Source of the DNA: Sipunculus nudus
Taxonomy: Eukaryota; Annelida; Sipuncula; Golfingiida; Sipunculidae
Direction of reading: 5' to 3'
DNA: 64,000 nt
Assembly: GCA_026874595.1 (NCBI GenBank)
Contig: CM049310.1
Span: forward strand, 39,685,558 to 39,749,557
In this document: positions 34,338 to 47,026 of the stretch, in pieces
Numbering within the stretch: position 1 is the stretch's first letter
Layout of the letters: each line of letters opens with the position of its first letter
Notes under the pieces: generated by a model
Database searches by the model: none
What the model was told of the DNA's origin: nothing
What the model saw: only the letters and a program-made list of their open reading frames with translations
Made by a program: the position numbers and the translations under genes

Positions 34338-35921
34338 GTAAGTGTGATATATTAATAAGGAAAGGTGTCAAATATGCTTCTGGGCGACCCGGGGAACAAT
34401 ATCTGGTGTATCCAAAGGATATACATGTATGCAATACGATTAAAACGATAAGTTGTAACCATCCACTGCGTGTTTAATTTTCACCATATCACCATGTTTG
34501 CGATATCATATCAATATCCACACAGGTTTCACATTTAACATTTTGTCAAAGCAGGCAATACTGAGTTAAAGTATTAAACTTAATTTTCTTACTTACATAT
34601 CCATCATTCGGGCTAGTTTACCCTCCGAAAAATCAAGGTCATGGGACCATTGCTTTTAATAAAAAACCGAGTCAAACTTGATAAACGGACAGGCATGCTT
34701 TACTGGGACTTGGGTCGAAAAATTTTCTAATTCAGCGTCTAGACAGTTTTGGTTTTCCTTCCTAACTTGAAAACCGAGTATGTGCCCAATAGCTGCGCAT
34801 GGATAAAAATCATGTTTTCCCCATCCAAGTATACTCGAATTCGGCTTCTTGTTCGTAATATATTCTAAAACTTAGTTGTGAAGCCACAAAATGAGATGAA
34901 GAGAGGCGTTCAACGGTGTGAAAACAAATACCCTGCATGGATCCAAATCATGTTCAAAACTATACCATCATTCAATCGGCCTTTCTTCGTCAAAGGGTAT
35001 TCTAAGTTTTATTAAAAACCCAATCACAAAAAAAGTAGAATTCTATAATAAAATCGATCAACAGACGCCTATCTAATCCTTCTTTGCAGAAATAGGTGCC
35101 AATTCACCTAACTTTTGAAATAGAATTTATGTGATTTCTAGCTTCTGTTTATATTTTAACAATCCAAGGTTAATTGTGGTTGTGAATAGTTCTTATAATG
35201 CCTTCGTGAAGGATGTGTGAACTTATTTATCAACAACATGTTTGTAAACACAGCAATGTTGACAAACGGGAAACATGTAACCTAAGGTGGTAGGCTGCAA
35301 ATGTGCGGAGGTGGAAATGTCACTTGTTGCAAACGCCATTTGTAAAGCTCTGGCGTATCTGACTTTCTGCAAGATGCCGCTTAAATTGTTGATTTTTTTT
35401 TTATTTTCGCGGCCCCCACATATTATAAACACGTTGTTATAAACAAATCAGGCAGCCTGTGTGCAGTGATATCAACGTTTTCTGCTCAATTTTTTAAAAA
35501 ATTACCTTTAGTTATTAAAGGTCAGATAGGTGATTGGGCTCTTTTAACCTAATTTTTCTAACATTTAAGATAAAACTGAACGTTGTCTTTCATGCACAAG
35601 AATGAACCTGCTATTCATCCATGAAGTATATTAGGAATTTTCAAGGATGGGTGATTATGAGCGTGGTTTTAATTCTGTATAGCAAAAAAAATACATTTAA
35701 TAATAATGAAAGGGAAATCTAAGAAAGAGTGGTGCAAAGCACCCCGGCCATTCCAACCTGTCATTGATATGGTAAAGGAAACCAAGATTTTTTTTATGTA
35801 GTGTATAAGATAACAACAGTAAACAAAACTAATACTGCCGATTCCCTCCGGTCTGGGCCTTGCCGTAAGCCTTTAAATACATGCATTACACAACAGTAAC
35901 CTCATTCAACACTACTGATAA

Positions 35922-36800
35922 CTAGAATATCAGCAGAAGCTGATAAAAGCCCTCAGCCAAAAGAACAGTGTTTATAGGTGGTAACAGTAACAAGTACAAA
36001 ATATTTGTTCTCTTATGGATGTATATCTGTATATGTCTCACTTATAAATTTAAACTGGACAGGTATGTACCATGTTTCCTAACAATCCACCATATGCTTT
36101 TAGAAGATATTCTGCTCACAAGGCCAAAGTTGAAAAATCCAAAAAAAATTCATTAAAATCAGAAATTGTAGGTAGTGCCCCCAAACCTCTGCAGCAGGTA
36201 CAGACCATCAGTTTTAATGATCATAGTAAGTTTTGTGAAAATCCACCAAATGATCTCTGAGAATTAAGCTTCTAAGGGTTTTTCTATATTCAGCTCTAAA
36301 ACGTAGAAAAATAGGTCAAGGTCAACCATCTTCGAAGTTGACTGAGATATTGTTGATATAAATCTTCACTAATGAAATAAAATTCCCATGGTGAATCCTT
36401 TTAGAGATATCCCGCTCACAAGGCCAAAGTTGAAAAATCCGATAAAAATTCATTAAAAATTAGAACTTGTAGGTGGCGCCACCAAACTTGTGCAGCAGAT
36501 AGAGACCATCAGTCCCAATGACCATAGTAAGTTTTGTGAAAATCCACCCAATGGTTCCTGAGACATAAACTTCTAAGTGTTTTTCTATAATCAGCTCTAA
36601 AATGTAGAAAAATAGGTTAAGGTCACCCATTTTCGAACTTTTCCGAGATTTTGTCGATATACATCTTCATCGAAGAAATAAAATTCCTACGGTGAATCCT
36701 TTTAGAGATATCCCGCTCCCAAGGTAAAAGTTAACGGACGCCGGACGGACGGACAGCTTGGGTGTTGACAATAGCCCATCAGCTCAGGGCTTAGGGGTAA
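35922..36800 (+). mobile_element. Hairpin-ended tandem-unit element C, apparently full length
   Basis: Starts with a perfect hairpin TATCAGC-agaa-GCTGATA (35926-35943). About 160 bp of unique sequence follows, then two units of 300 and 301 bp (GATAT...GCTCACAAGGCCAAAGTTG at 36107, 36407 and 36708). Next are a GGACGGACGGACAG tract (36733-36755), a weak terminal hairpin AGCCC...GGGCT (36773-36791) and an A run. One unit holds the palindrome GGTGGCGCCACC (36473). The 5' end recurs inverted at about 60100-60242. No coding capacity. Structure resembles molluscan Helentron-related repeat elements, but no hallmark terminus is proven. Confidence 0.6.
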
Positions 36801-37600
36801 AAAAAAGCTTACATTTTGTGTTTATGCTGACATGCAGTACATGGCGCTGGTCATCATCATTCATTTTTGGGACCATGGGTCTTGTTTCGGGGGGCCATGT
36901 CCGACTCACTTTTTAGGGTTGGGAACAGAGCACATTTTGTCCCCCTCGCGTTCTAGGGGAATAAAGCAGATAAATAGTTTCTAGAGAATTCCCATCATTC
37001 AGTTCAAATATTGTTGTTTAGTCATATTTTATTCAGGATTCTTTAAATTGAGAAAATTTAAAATATTGCATGTGCCTCAATTGCCTCAGCTTCATAGGTC
37101 AGCCTACCATAGGTTTCTATAGTTTGAAAATTGAGCACAAGTATCTTCATGTAAAGAATATATTTTATTCCAATATATGTTGCGGGATGAAGAAAATTAT
37201 GATATTCGTGGAGAGGGTTTTTGTCTTCCGTTTCGCCAGGGAAGTTATCTGGAAGAGATTTTGAGCTGGTGTCTTTGTTTCCGGGGGGGGGGGGACAATC
37301 GACCCTCGCATTTTGAGCAAACTAGGCCCATATGCATATATGACACTGGAGTAAGTAACGTCAATGCTTTTCTTGCATCTCCATATCAGAAACAGTAAAA
37401 CCCCATGGCGCCAACCATCCTTTCGCATTTAAATCTTATTGTATACATCCCTGATAAATTTGGCTAAAGCATTACAAAGCCCAGACCACTTCAGGTACGA
37501 CATAAAGGGGTTTTACTCTATATATTTTTGAATTTCAGGACTTATATGTTAATGTAAGAAAAATGACACATATTTATTCTAATTTCAGGATCAACACGAG

Positions 37601-38053
37601 ATGAAGTTGCTGCTTATAATAACCGTGTTTTTAGTGGCGTACAGTGAAGCTCGCTCTAGAAGATATCTGTGCGACAGGTGGCGCACCATGTCTTTTGCTC
37701 AGCGCGTGCGTCACGCACAGATCGTTGTTCGCGCCAAATACTTGGCTCGCCTGGTAAATACCAAAACAACAGGCGGCTCGTATATGCAACCGCTATATCT
37801 ATTTTACGTCCAATGTGTCTTAAAAAACCGAAGCAGAAAACGTGTTTATAAACATTTGCTGGTTTCAGAACGGGTGCCAGGTCCCTGCGGGGATCATTAT
37901 ATGGCGCTTGCCAAAAGACATATGAAAGAGGAATTTCTTATATTGTTAAGGATCAGAAACGGAAAGTTTAGGTTTCATCGGATTAACCATCAAGATGCCG
38001 TCATACCAGGACCAGAAATGGCGCCATTTCAGTGTTCTGCGAGGTATTTCTGA
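37601..38053 (+). CDS. Small secreted NTR/TIMP-like protein, paralog 2
   Basis: 150 codons, ATG to TGA, in one coding exon with an acceptor (TAATTTCAG) 12 bases before the ATG. Signal peptide KLLLIITVFLVAYSEA. The mature protein is strongly basic (RSRR, KNRSRKR, AKRHMK) and repeats the pattern of the paralog at 29454: AQIVVRAKYLARL, QPLYLFYVQC, VPGPCGDH, KEEFLILLRIRNGKFRFHRI and NHQDAV, with roughly 45% identity by eye. The four mature cysteines align. As in the paralog, the first cysteine is several residues in from the predicted mature N-terminus and the TIMP C-terminal half is missing. Same strand, 8 kb apart: a tandem duplication. The basic surface may suit binding to polyanions of the matrix; that is inference. 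Function unknown. Confidence 0.75.
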   Translation: MKLLLIITVFLVAYSEARSRRYLCDRWRTMSFAQRVRHAQIVVRAKYLARLVNTKTTGGSYMQPLYLFYVQCVLKNRSRKRVYKHLLVSERVPGPCGDHYMALAKRHMKEEFLILLRIRNGKFRFHRINHQDAVIPGPEMAPFQCSARYF

Positions 38054-39026
38054 AAACTATAACTTGATGGCGGCAACGGAAAAAATATGTTCCTGGTTAA
38101 ATATCTCGGATTGTTCATGTTGAAAAAATCATGTTTGGATATTTTTGTGTTTTTGATAATCTAAGAAAATGTTCATGTAAATGTATTTATAATTGTATAC
38201 TTTATTTTATATAGACCTATGTTAGGCTCTGTTCTAAATTATTCTAGGGCACGCCTAAATGTGATGATCTTTTTGATATGCACACATATATTATGTGACA
38301 TATAATCATGTATATGTATTTATAATTATTGATGTTAATGGAGAACATCAGTGACTCTGCTTTTAAATATTCTGAGGGCTGACTCTATGCTGTATTATTT
38401 TGATATGCACATGCCTATATTTGTTACGCCATTAATGTGCCTGCAAATGGGCGAACTTTTCACGTGACCTTGAGTATTTTTTCTTGGTACATCGTAAACT
38501 CATTTATAAGTGATGGTAAAGTATTTACTTTTTATGTAAACAATTACTTTCATTCTTCTCAAAAGAATGATAAGAACCCCTTTGGTGATAATACGTACCA
38601 CGTTTACGCCTGTTTGTCACAATTCCTTATACATCGTTTTCTGTATTCTTTCTTAGTGATATATCGTAATATTTCATTGCCTGGAAACAGGTGCTCGTAC
38701 GAACTGTTTGACGTACTAATGTATCTACCCATCCTTGCGATGGTTGCAAATGTGATACATATATGGTCTATATATGCACAATTTCATGCACAGATATTTA
38801 CATTTACATACCAATAATTATTACATACGTTGTTATGTAAACTATATCACATCATGCATTTCTTGTACTTAAATATTAAAGCAGCATGTATATGTACATA
38901 CCCAAGGGTAAATTGTATGGCAGCAAGATTCAGTGTCTAAAATTAATACAGAAAGAAATGGGAGACACGCAGTATTGCTAAATAAATTGCACACTTGACG
39001 TGTTGTCAAATATATATTTGGCAGCA

Positions 39027-39032
39027 AATAAA
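39027..39032 (+). terminator. Candidate polyadenylation signal AATAAA for the 37601 gene
   Basis: About 970 bases beyond the stop; an ATTAAA at about 38875 is an alternative. The interval 38060-39060 is AT-rich with no other feature and is probably 3' UTR in part. Confidence 0.4.
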
Positions 39033-39135
39033 GAAATTATGTTTTCACAATGTTGTTCACTTTTAATTTATAACATGCGTGTATCATGGATCTAGATGTT
39101 ACCCATATATGATCTAACACAATTTCTAATGTTAT

Positions 39136-39849
39136 TAGCCCAATTCACACCAGAAAAAATGTGGCGCGCGCTAGACCGGTCCAGAAAAATGTGGAGCGGG
39201 CTACATTTTAACTTGCGTTCACACTGTGCCGGACAAAGTGACCATGCAGTGCGCGCTACCCTGTCAGGTTAGGCCGCATTGCATTTGGCCCGGCCTAGAA
39301 TCTGCATTGCGTTTACACGCAGATAAATACTGCAAGCTATAGCGCGGTCTAGATTGGATTCCCCCTAGACCCAGTTGTGGCTCTGTTTAAACAACAGAGC
39401 CACAACTGGGTCTAGATTCCCCCTTGGCGCATGACAGCCGAGTCTTGCTGGAGCGCGCTGTATAGACACATCCGATCGTGACGTAATAGAAACTAGGTCA
39501 CTGACCACGTGGTGCTCTGTAAGGCAAAACATGGGCTGCGGCAGGCACTGGACAAGCTATTTACACTACAATACCAGTCTGAGTTACGCTTCATTTTTCT
39601 CCCTGTTTAGTGTCATTTTGCATATCAAACACCATAAACCATGTCATTCTAGTGTCCCTACAATTAACTAGTCATTTTAACTCCAGGAGGCCTTCCCTAG
39701 AACATTCCACTTCTGTCTGGCGCGCGCCAGGATGTAGAACCGGCTCAAAACGGTGGTCAAATGTAGCGCGCTCCAGACCGAAAATCCACGAAATCTGGCG
39801 CGTTTGGGGGATGTAGAGCGCTCCAGAAAAACGTGTGTAAATGGGGCTA
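39136..39849. mobile_element. Non-autonomous DNA transposon with TIRs, 0.7 kb
   Basis: Ends TAGCCCAATTCACAC... and ...GTGTAAATGGGGCTA, inverted and imperfect, followed inward by GTGGCGCGC and GCGCTCCAG-type sequence in inverted orientation. A 3-bp ATT flanks AGCCC...GGGCT. Strongly GC-rich compared with its neighbours. It carries a 51-bp palindrome (39365-39415). No transposase. Superfamily not assigned; TIR style and 3-bp duplication would fit a Harbinger-like element only loosely. Confidence 0.6.
39365..39415. repeat. Perfect 23-bp stem palindrome
   Basis: CTAGACCCAGTTGTGGCTC... and its exact reverse complement, ...GAGCCACAACTGGGTCTAG, separated by a few bases around TAAAC. Confidence 0.9.
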
Positions 39850-40283
39850 TTAATATCAAAATGGGTTGAAATGGCTCATATATTCGCGTACGATGGATCG
39901 TAGACATATGCAGGTAATTATAGTACCTTATGCGCATGTGCATGATATAATACCTCGTGAGCACCCGTTATTTTACCAAATATTTCGAGAAAAAAAAGAC
40001 TTGCAAACGTCAAATGTGTACAGTGCCCGACACTTCAATCACCACGTACGCAAATATTTCACATCGCACATTAACATACACGTAAACAATCGATATGGTG
40101 CCTAATTAAAAATGAAATTTAAATTCAGAGTGATGCCATGTGCGTTTTTTTATGGCCTGGACATACATAATCGGTTTTCACAAGAACAAATGGTTTCATA
40201 AAAGTGAATGCTGACACATCAGACATTAGCGTGGCCCACATACATACCAGGTATTTTAAATATACATTACGTGTCTTGTTTTT

Positions 40284-41886
40284 AGCTCGGCTCACTGTAA
40301 GTCATCTGAGCTGTAGTGATCACTCTTTGTCCGTCGTCCGTCCGGTCGTCTGGCCGTCCGGCCGTCCGTCCGTTAACAGGGCACAAACTGTAACTGCTGG
40401 ACCTAGAATCTTGTAACTTGACATCCTGGGAGGTTCATAAAAAATCTCCTATCTCCTTGGAACCCTGAAATTAGGTCTCTGTTACCCATATTCTTCCAGC
40501 TACGGGGCTCCAAAGTACCCCCAAGAATAATGGAAAATTTGATACAAAGGCTCAATTATCTGAACAACTAATGCAGTGATCACCAAGATGTTTAGCATGG
40601 ATATTGATCATGGAGTGTTTCATCAGTTTCTGCAGTCTGGTGGCGCCAACTGTATTTTTTCGATTTTTACGAATTTTTTTCTCTATTTTTGAGACATCTT
40701 AAGATGTGGTCATCTGTTAACAGGGCACAAATCGTAACCACTGGACCTAGAATCTTCTCACTTGCCTTGCGGGGAGGCCCATGAAAAGTCTCTGTGGAAA
40801 CCTGAAATTAGGTCTCTGTTACCCATATCCTTTGAGCTATGGGGCTCCGAATTACCCCCCAAGAATAATGCAAAAAAAGCTCAAGTATCTGAATAACTAC
40901 TGCATTGGTCATCATGATTCTTTGCATGAATATTGATCATGGGATGTTCCATCATTTCCTGCAGACTGGTGGCGCCACCTGTATTTTTCCTATTTTCACG
41001 ATTTTTTTCTCTTTTTTTTCAGACCTGCAATGAAACTGTCATATTTAACAGGGCACAAATTGTAACCACTGGACCTGGAATCTTCAAACTTAATATACAG
41101 GGAGGGCCATAAAAAATCTCCTGGAAAACCTGAAATTAGGTCTTTGTTACCCATATCCTTCGAGCTATTGGGCTCTGAAGTACCCCCCAGAATAATGCAA
41201 AATTTGATACAAAAGCTCAAGTATCTGAATAACTACTACATTGATCATCATGATTCTTTGCATGAATATTGATCATGGGATGTTCCATCACTTTCTGCAG
41301 ACTGGTGGCGCCACCTGTATTTTTCCCAATTTTACGATTTTTTTCTATATATTTGAGACCTTCAAAGAAGCTGTCATCTGTTAACAGGGCACAAATCGTA
41401 ACCGCAGGACCTGGATTCTTCTAACTTGACATCAAGAGAGGTCCATGAAAAGTCTCTATGGAAACCTGAAATAAGGTCTCTGTTACCCATATCCTTCGAG
41501 CTATGGGGCTTGTAAGTACTCCTAAGAATAATTAAAAATGTGATACAAAAGCTGCAGTATCTGAATAACTAATGTACTAATGACCATGATTTTTTGCATT
41601 CATATTGATCATGGAGTGTTTCATCAGTTCCTGCAGACTGGATCGCGCCACCTATTTTTTTTTTAATTTGTACGCATTTTTTTCTCATTTTGAGACCTTC
41701 AAATAAAGCTTCATCTTGTAGCAGGGCACAAATCGTAACCACTTGACCTAGAATCTTCATACTTGACATCTAGGGAGCTCCATGAAAAGTCTTCATGGAA
41801 ATCCGAAATTAGGTCTCTGTTACCCATATCCTCTGAGCTATCGGGCTCATAAGTACCCACGAAATAATTAAAAATGTGATACAAAA
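40284..41886 (-). mobile_element. Hairpin-ended tandem-unit element B, inverted copy
   Basis: Read on the minus strand, about 4.5 units of about 335 bp end in a GGACGG-rich tract (40330-40376). The terminal hairpin AGCTCAGATGAC-ttaca-GTGAGCCGAGCT (40312-40284) and AAAAA follow. Units carry GGTGGCGCCACC (40968, 41303) and GGGTAACAGAGACC. Same family as 48066-52818 but in opposite orientation. Confidence 0.75.
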
Positions 41887-42619
41887 AACGGTGTTTGTTT
41901 CTGGGGAACTCCTCTGAGACTCTTGGACTGATCTTCCATAACCCGGCATAGTTGTTCCCTCACCTATGTAGTTGTGCATAACAAGACAGGTGGCACCACC
42001 TGCAATCCTTTCTGGCCATGGCATAGTAACCGAGGACGCGCTTTCTGATTGGTTGATATGTCTACTACTGGAGTCTTCAGATGGTGACACCGCTTACGTA
42101 ACAATGGTTCAGCCAATCATGCATGTACTTCAGTTTAACCGTAAGCCGATGTGCCATGGCTGTCGGGCCTAACAACGGGGGCTTCTTGCCTGCCTATCTC
42201 AAATATTAAGTAAATAATAAAGAGATGGACCATATAGTGCGCAAACGCTAGGAAAATGTCAGTTAAGTAATAGTTATAAGGAAATGACCCAGAAGAGAAA
42301 CAAATTTAACCGAAATCCCCCCTTATAACAATTCAAACCCCTGTGATTCGATTAAGGTCATAGAGAGTTCATGGATAGGTCAAATTGGAGATATATTATA
42401 TAACACCTAGCGCCATCAGTGGTGCAACACATGAATGGCAATGCAGTCTTGTTATCGTAAAAGACTCGTGAGGACTGTATTAACGAACAAACAGCATATT
42501 ATATAAGTATAAAACAGGTGATTTTGAGATAGTAAGTCACTGAGCCGTAAGGATCTTGCTAGGTAACTTTTATTCCGAAAAAATAACTAATAGCTTTAGA
42601 AAATACACATGTTAGGAAA

Positions 42620-42940
42620 AAAAATAAGGTTTGGTTCTCAGGCAATTTTTTTTCAGAAATCAATGCGGGCGGGCGGTTTTTTTATTTTTTATTTTTTTTT
42701 TTTGTATATGTTTCGATAAAATGCCAAATGATAAGGAAAAAGCATTATAATAACAGATTTGTTTTGCTAAACAAGTAAAAACACTACATAACAATGGAAA
42801 TTTTATCAAAATTGTATGATTTTATCTTCTTGAAAGAAATGTCCGAACGGCTGGAGATAAAAATTGGTAAGTTTCTATTAAAATTTTTGATGCGGGGGGT
42901 TAAAATTGTCGCGGGCGGTGCCTGAGAACCATACCTTTTA
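42620..42940. mobile_element. MITE with GGTTCTCAGGCA terminal inverted repeats
   Basis: AATAAGGTTTGGTTCTCAGGCA (ending 42644) and TGCCTGAGAACCATACCTTTTATTT (from 42919) are inverted and near-identical. A GCGGGCGG patch lies just inside each end (42664-42673 and 42911-42917). About 310 bp, no coding capacity. Confidence 0.65.
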
Positions 42941-43424
42941 TTTAATTATTTTTTGCCTTATAGCAAATGTTTGTGCAACTTTAGCTTGGCATGGTTGAGT
43001 AAATATTATTTAGCATATTATAATTCAACCATGCATAAATCATATAGGGTACCTGCATGGTACAATTTTAATGCATACTAGATACTACAATAACGACGTG
43101 AATCTTTAATAAAAACATACCTACATGTATGTTGATAAATATCCATATCAGTCCGAAACATTCATCAGTATAGAACAATATATAACTGACCATTCAACTT
43201 TTCTTTGTGATATTTGTCATAAGAAAAGGAAATATCAGCTGCCAAATGTATTCTCAATAATGCGTTTGATATACATATTAGATACCTAAACCTTTATATT
43301 CAGCTGCTTTCATTAGTATAACTATATATCACACATACTGCCCACTTAAAGCCCGGGCCATGCAGACCCACTTGAGGGCCTTTGCCACATGGACACACTC
43401 AGTTCAATATGGTCAACGTCCCAC

Positions 43425-43885
43425 AGACAGGGTTTCTGCATGCACCTCAAACCAAAAGAAATTCGAGGACTTTTCCAAGACTTTCAAAGCCCTTGTCAGC
43501 AATTTTCCAGGACCTAAGTTTAGTATAAAATTTTGTGCAAGCTCAATGATTAATTTAATGATTTTTTTATTTATACATGTACCATTATGTCAACTGTCTG
43601 AAATTGTGTATATGCAACTAGCAAAAGCACATGCTTCAGTCCAAAGTGTATTCTGTCCTTCAAAGGACACATATGGGGAAGGCAACACTTTGTAGTAAGT
43701 AAGGCCTGACAAGCAAAGCTGAAGATTTATCGTCCCTTCATTTCAAACTTGACTGTGAAGACCAAATTTCCATGAGAGTCAAAGATCTAAGAGCAAAAAA
43801 ATAAAAATTTCGAGGACTTCAAGTCAAGGCCTTGAATTTTATATTTTAAATTCCATGACTTTCCAGGTTTTCAAGGACCCGGAGG

Positions 43886-43890
<5 letters not shown>
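43425..43890. mobile_element. Probable hAT-type MITE remnant
   Basis: Left part reads CAGGGTTTCTGCATGC...AAATTCGAGGACTTTTCC; right part reads ATTCCATGACTTTCCAGGTTTTCAAGGACC...GGACCCT, partly inverted. Such GGACTTTTCC/TTTCCAGG ends are common in hAT-derived MITEs. Ends are not proven. A (TA)n run follows at 43889-43962. Confidence 0.35.
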
Positions 43891-43961
<71 letters not shown>

Positions 43962-43962
43962 C
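43889..43962. repeat. (TA)n microsatellite
   Basis: About 74 bp uninterrupted. Confidence 0.95.
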
Positions 43963-44215
43963 CTAAGTGAAAAAAAGAATGATACAGTCGTCGGAACCGT
44001 ACTGCCATAGTCCTGCCTACTTTGACAGGATCGTGATAAATGATGTGTTTACCACATTCAGGTTTATATATTGTGTTATGATAGATGATCCGGGGGCTGA
44101 TGTGTTTTGACAGGCAAATGTGCAGATCTCAGCGATTCAGTCTGTTATAGTGATATCCATCTACTCTCACAGACACGTCCCTGCAAATTAGCACGTTAAC
44201 AAGGCTAACGTTCTA

Positions 44216-45610
44216 AGACGTTAAACGTTCAATGTTTGACTATCTGTACAGCAGGGTGGGGTCCTATATCGCCCCGGTGGTTTTTGGTATACATAAATCA
44301 TCTCTTAGAAGAAAGGCGATATTCTAAATCTGGAGCCTATATTGCCGATACTTATATGGGTTCTCCAGTACAGGCTGATGATATTGCGCTATTGTCGCCT
44401 ACACCCCGGTGTCTCCAAAATATGATCAATATATGCTGTGCTCACAGTTTAAAATGGCTTTTAAACTTCAATCCCCCCCCCCCCCAAAAAAAAAAATCAG
44501 TTATTCTGACGTTTGGGGAGTGTTCATCGTTTGATAAATATTATTCTAAGCGGGCGTGGTAATGGACAGGACATTATTCGACAGGCGAGGAGTCACGTGC
44601 ATCTTGGTTTACATTTGCAGACTGACTTCACGCATAAAGAATCTGTTGCCAACGCGTGTCATAGGGGGAAAGGATCTTTTCTCTCATTGGTTGGTATCGG
44701 TGTTTGGCCAAAGGGTTTAAATTTAATTTCGTGTATGTTTCTATACAAACAGAGCGTAATTCCTAGTGCTTTATATGGCTGCGAGCTATTGAATAATCTA
44801 AATAAGACTGAACTCCACATATTGGAAAAATTTCACAAGTTTTGTGTAAGCACTACTCGGAACTTCAGGCCCACTGTTTGAACAAATATTGTTTTATCAA
44901 TTAATGGTAGGTATACCTTGTTTAAAATCTTTTATTGATAAAGCAAAGCTAATATTTTAGTAATTTGTATAGATTAATCATTTAAAATCCTAATAAGAAA
45001 ATCGTGATATACCGTTTTATTAACTTCTTGTTGAATAAAAATCTGAAAATATACGGATTTACCGCCGACACGTATCGACTGTTATATGAACAAATATGAA
45101 CTGTTTGATACCATTTATAGCTGCTTAATCGGTTGTTATACCTTTCCAGAGAGGGACGAATGGAGATGTAGAGTAATTGAATTAAAGCATGAGTATATAC
45201 CACGCGTGAATTTAGCGTTTCCCGAGATTTGACCTTAAGTAATTTTTTCGAGGTTCACGGTGATCGCTTCTCGCCGTCTGCTCTGTGGGTAACATAAAGT
45301 CAGATACCTGGTAGGCCCTACATTGCCTCGGTTCAGGTACTTAGCGCAGATACTTGTGAATCTGGAAATTTTTTATATGCAACATCAGTTCCTTTGTCAT
45401 CTTTGTGAAAAATTATATGCCAATGCAGTAATACATGTATAGTTGAATCCTGTACTGCTACAATTATCCAGAGAGAACATATATGGAACTTTATTTGTTA
45501 AAAATTACCCGTTCAGTTTGAGGCACAATCGGTTGCCCTGTCGGACACTAAACTCGCAAGTGCCTTGATAAAAATGGACATTGAATATTGATTAAATTAA
45601 TCTTCCGGAT
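44216..45610 (+). pseudogene. LINE reverse transcriptase remnant, plus strand
   Basis: Starts within the RT domain (PRWFLVYINHLLEERRYSK, then GSPVQADDIALLSPTPRCLQ, the catalytic ADD box at about 44370-44385). It continues in another frame with HLGLHLQTDFTHKE, SVIPSALYGCELLNNLNK and LEKFHKFCVSTTRN (44513-44881). It ends with scrambled C-terminal blocks, ERDEWRCRVIELK and a C-x2-C...H...C-type zinc segment near 45390-45480. Same family as the minus-strand LINE at 1925-4335. 5'-truncated, frameshifted, dead. Confidence 0.75.
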
Positions 45611-45639
45611 ACGAACACTATTCAGCCGATTTACTAAAC

Positions 45640-47000
45640 GAGGTCTCTATATTCTTCAATTAAGGAGTCAAAGAAGATTCTTCATGAACTATCTTGATTA
45701 TTATCAAATAACATATTAATTGCCTGTATGCCATACAACAGATAATGTTTTCCTATTCTACCTTTTTGATTATTGGTTTGTAATTTGTAATGCTTTTGTA
45801 TTAGGCCTACTTCTGTAGTGACATTTTGTATGTTGATCTTCGCTTTGTCGGAGGAAATAATGGTTAACAACAGTATCGTATATGCATGCATGCATGGTCG
45901 CTTCTGAAATTTATAACAGCAGAAACTGTAGTATTGTATAAGCCGAACCAACAGAGATGAAAATTTTCTGCCGTTTCAACGTAAAGGTTTAAAGAACAAG
46001 TTCCATCATGTTTTATATATAATATAACATGAGGACATGCAACAACCTATACATTTGTCAATCAACTCAAATCATGCACGCCTAGGAAATGCCTGCATTT
46101 TGGTTTTGAACTGTCGGGAATCATAACAAGTGTGTGTGTGTGTGTGTGTATCCTTTCCCATATTTACCCAAAAATCCGGATACATTAGCATTGTGTGGTT
46201 ATTGTAGTGCCATCTATCGGGAATAACGTGAACTACGCTAATACGGTTAATACTCTGGTAAAGTATAAATACACTTGTGTTGACTCAGGTTTGGACATAA
46301 ATTGCGAAGGAATATTCCGTATGCATGAAAATAATTCTTCACTCTAGACAGTCAGATAAGGTTTGCCCATATTAGCATGGTCCATAGTTTTGACAGGTAT
46401 GATTCGAAGGCTGCTTATGAGAAGCCTTTGGCATCTATTCTTTTAATATTGGGAACGGTGCCAAGTGTGTCTTAATGAGGTAATTCCCCATATTTGCCCA
46501 TAAATCATGAGATATTTGATATTACTCCGCGAAAATAATACGACAGCGTCATCTGTCAGAAACTATAAACTAAATAAGAACGGGTATAAAACTCTGGTAT
46601 ACTACATATAAGAACACATGAAACCTGAATTAAAATTGAATGACGTTAAAGAAGAGAGAGTGGGCGGGGGAAAGAGGGGGGGAGGGGATAGGGCGACTGC
46701 AACAGACAACAAGTGCCCCATGGGTCATGACGCTCAGCTGACTGGGAAGAGATTCGCAAAAGGAAATTTTATCATCAGAATGGTAGTATATACCCATTCA
46801 ACTGAAGCATCAAACAGATTAACCAACAGGCCAAGATTTAGTCTGTATTTATATATCTCAAAAATAGAGAAAAATGTGTAAACTTTTAAAACTAGAATAC
46901 GGGTAACCGACAAGTGACTACATGTATCTGCCAAAATCGGATGGTGAGGCATGGATTGAGTGGCAAGGGGAAATAGAGTGAGGTATGTTGCATATTAGCA
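45640..47000. other. No gene recognised
   Basis: AT-rich; a (TG)n run at 46130-46148 and a GGGGGAGGGG patch near 46666-46688. Open frames here lack any recognisable domain. Confidence 0.5.
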
Positions 47001-47026
47001 TGGATGTCTGCAGCCTAAATGTGTAT

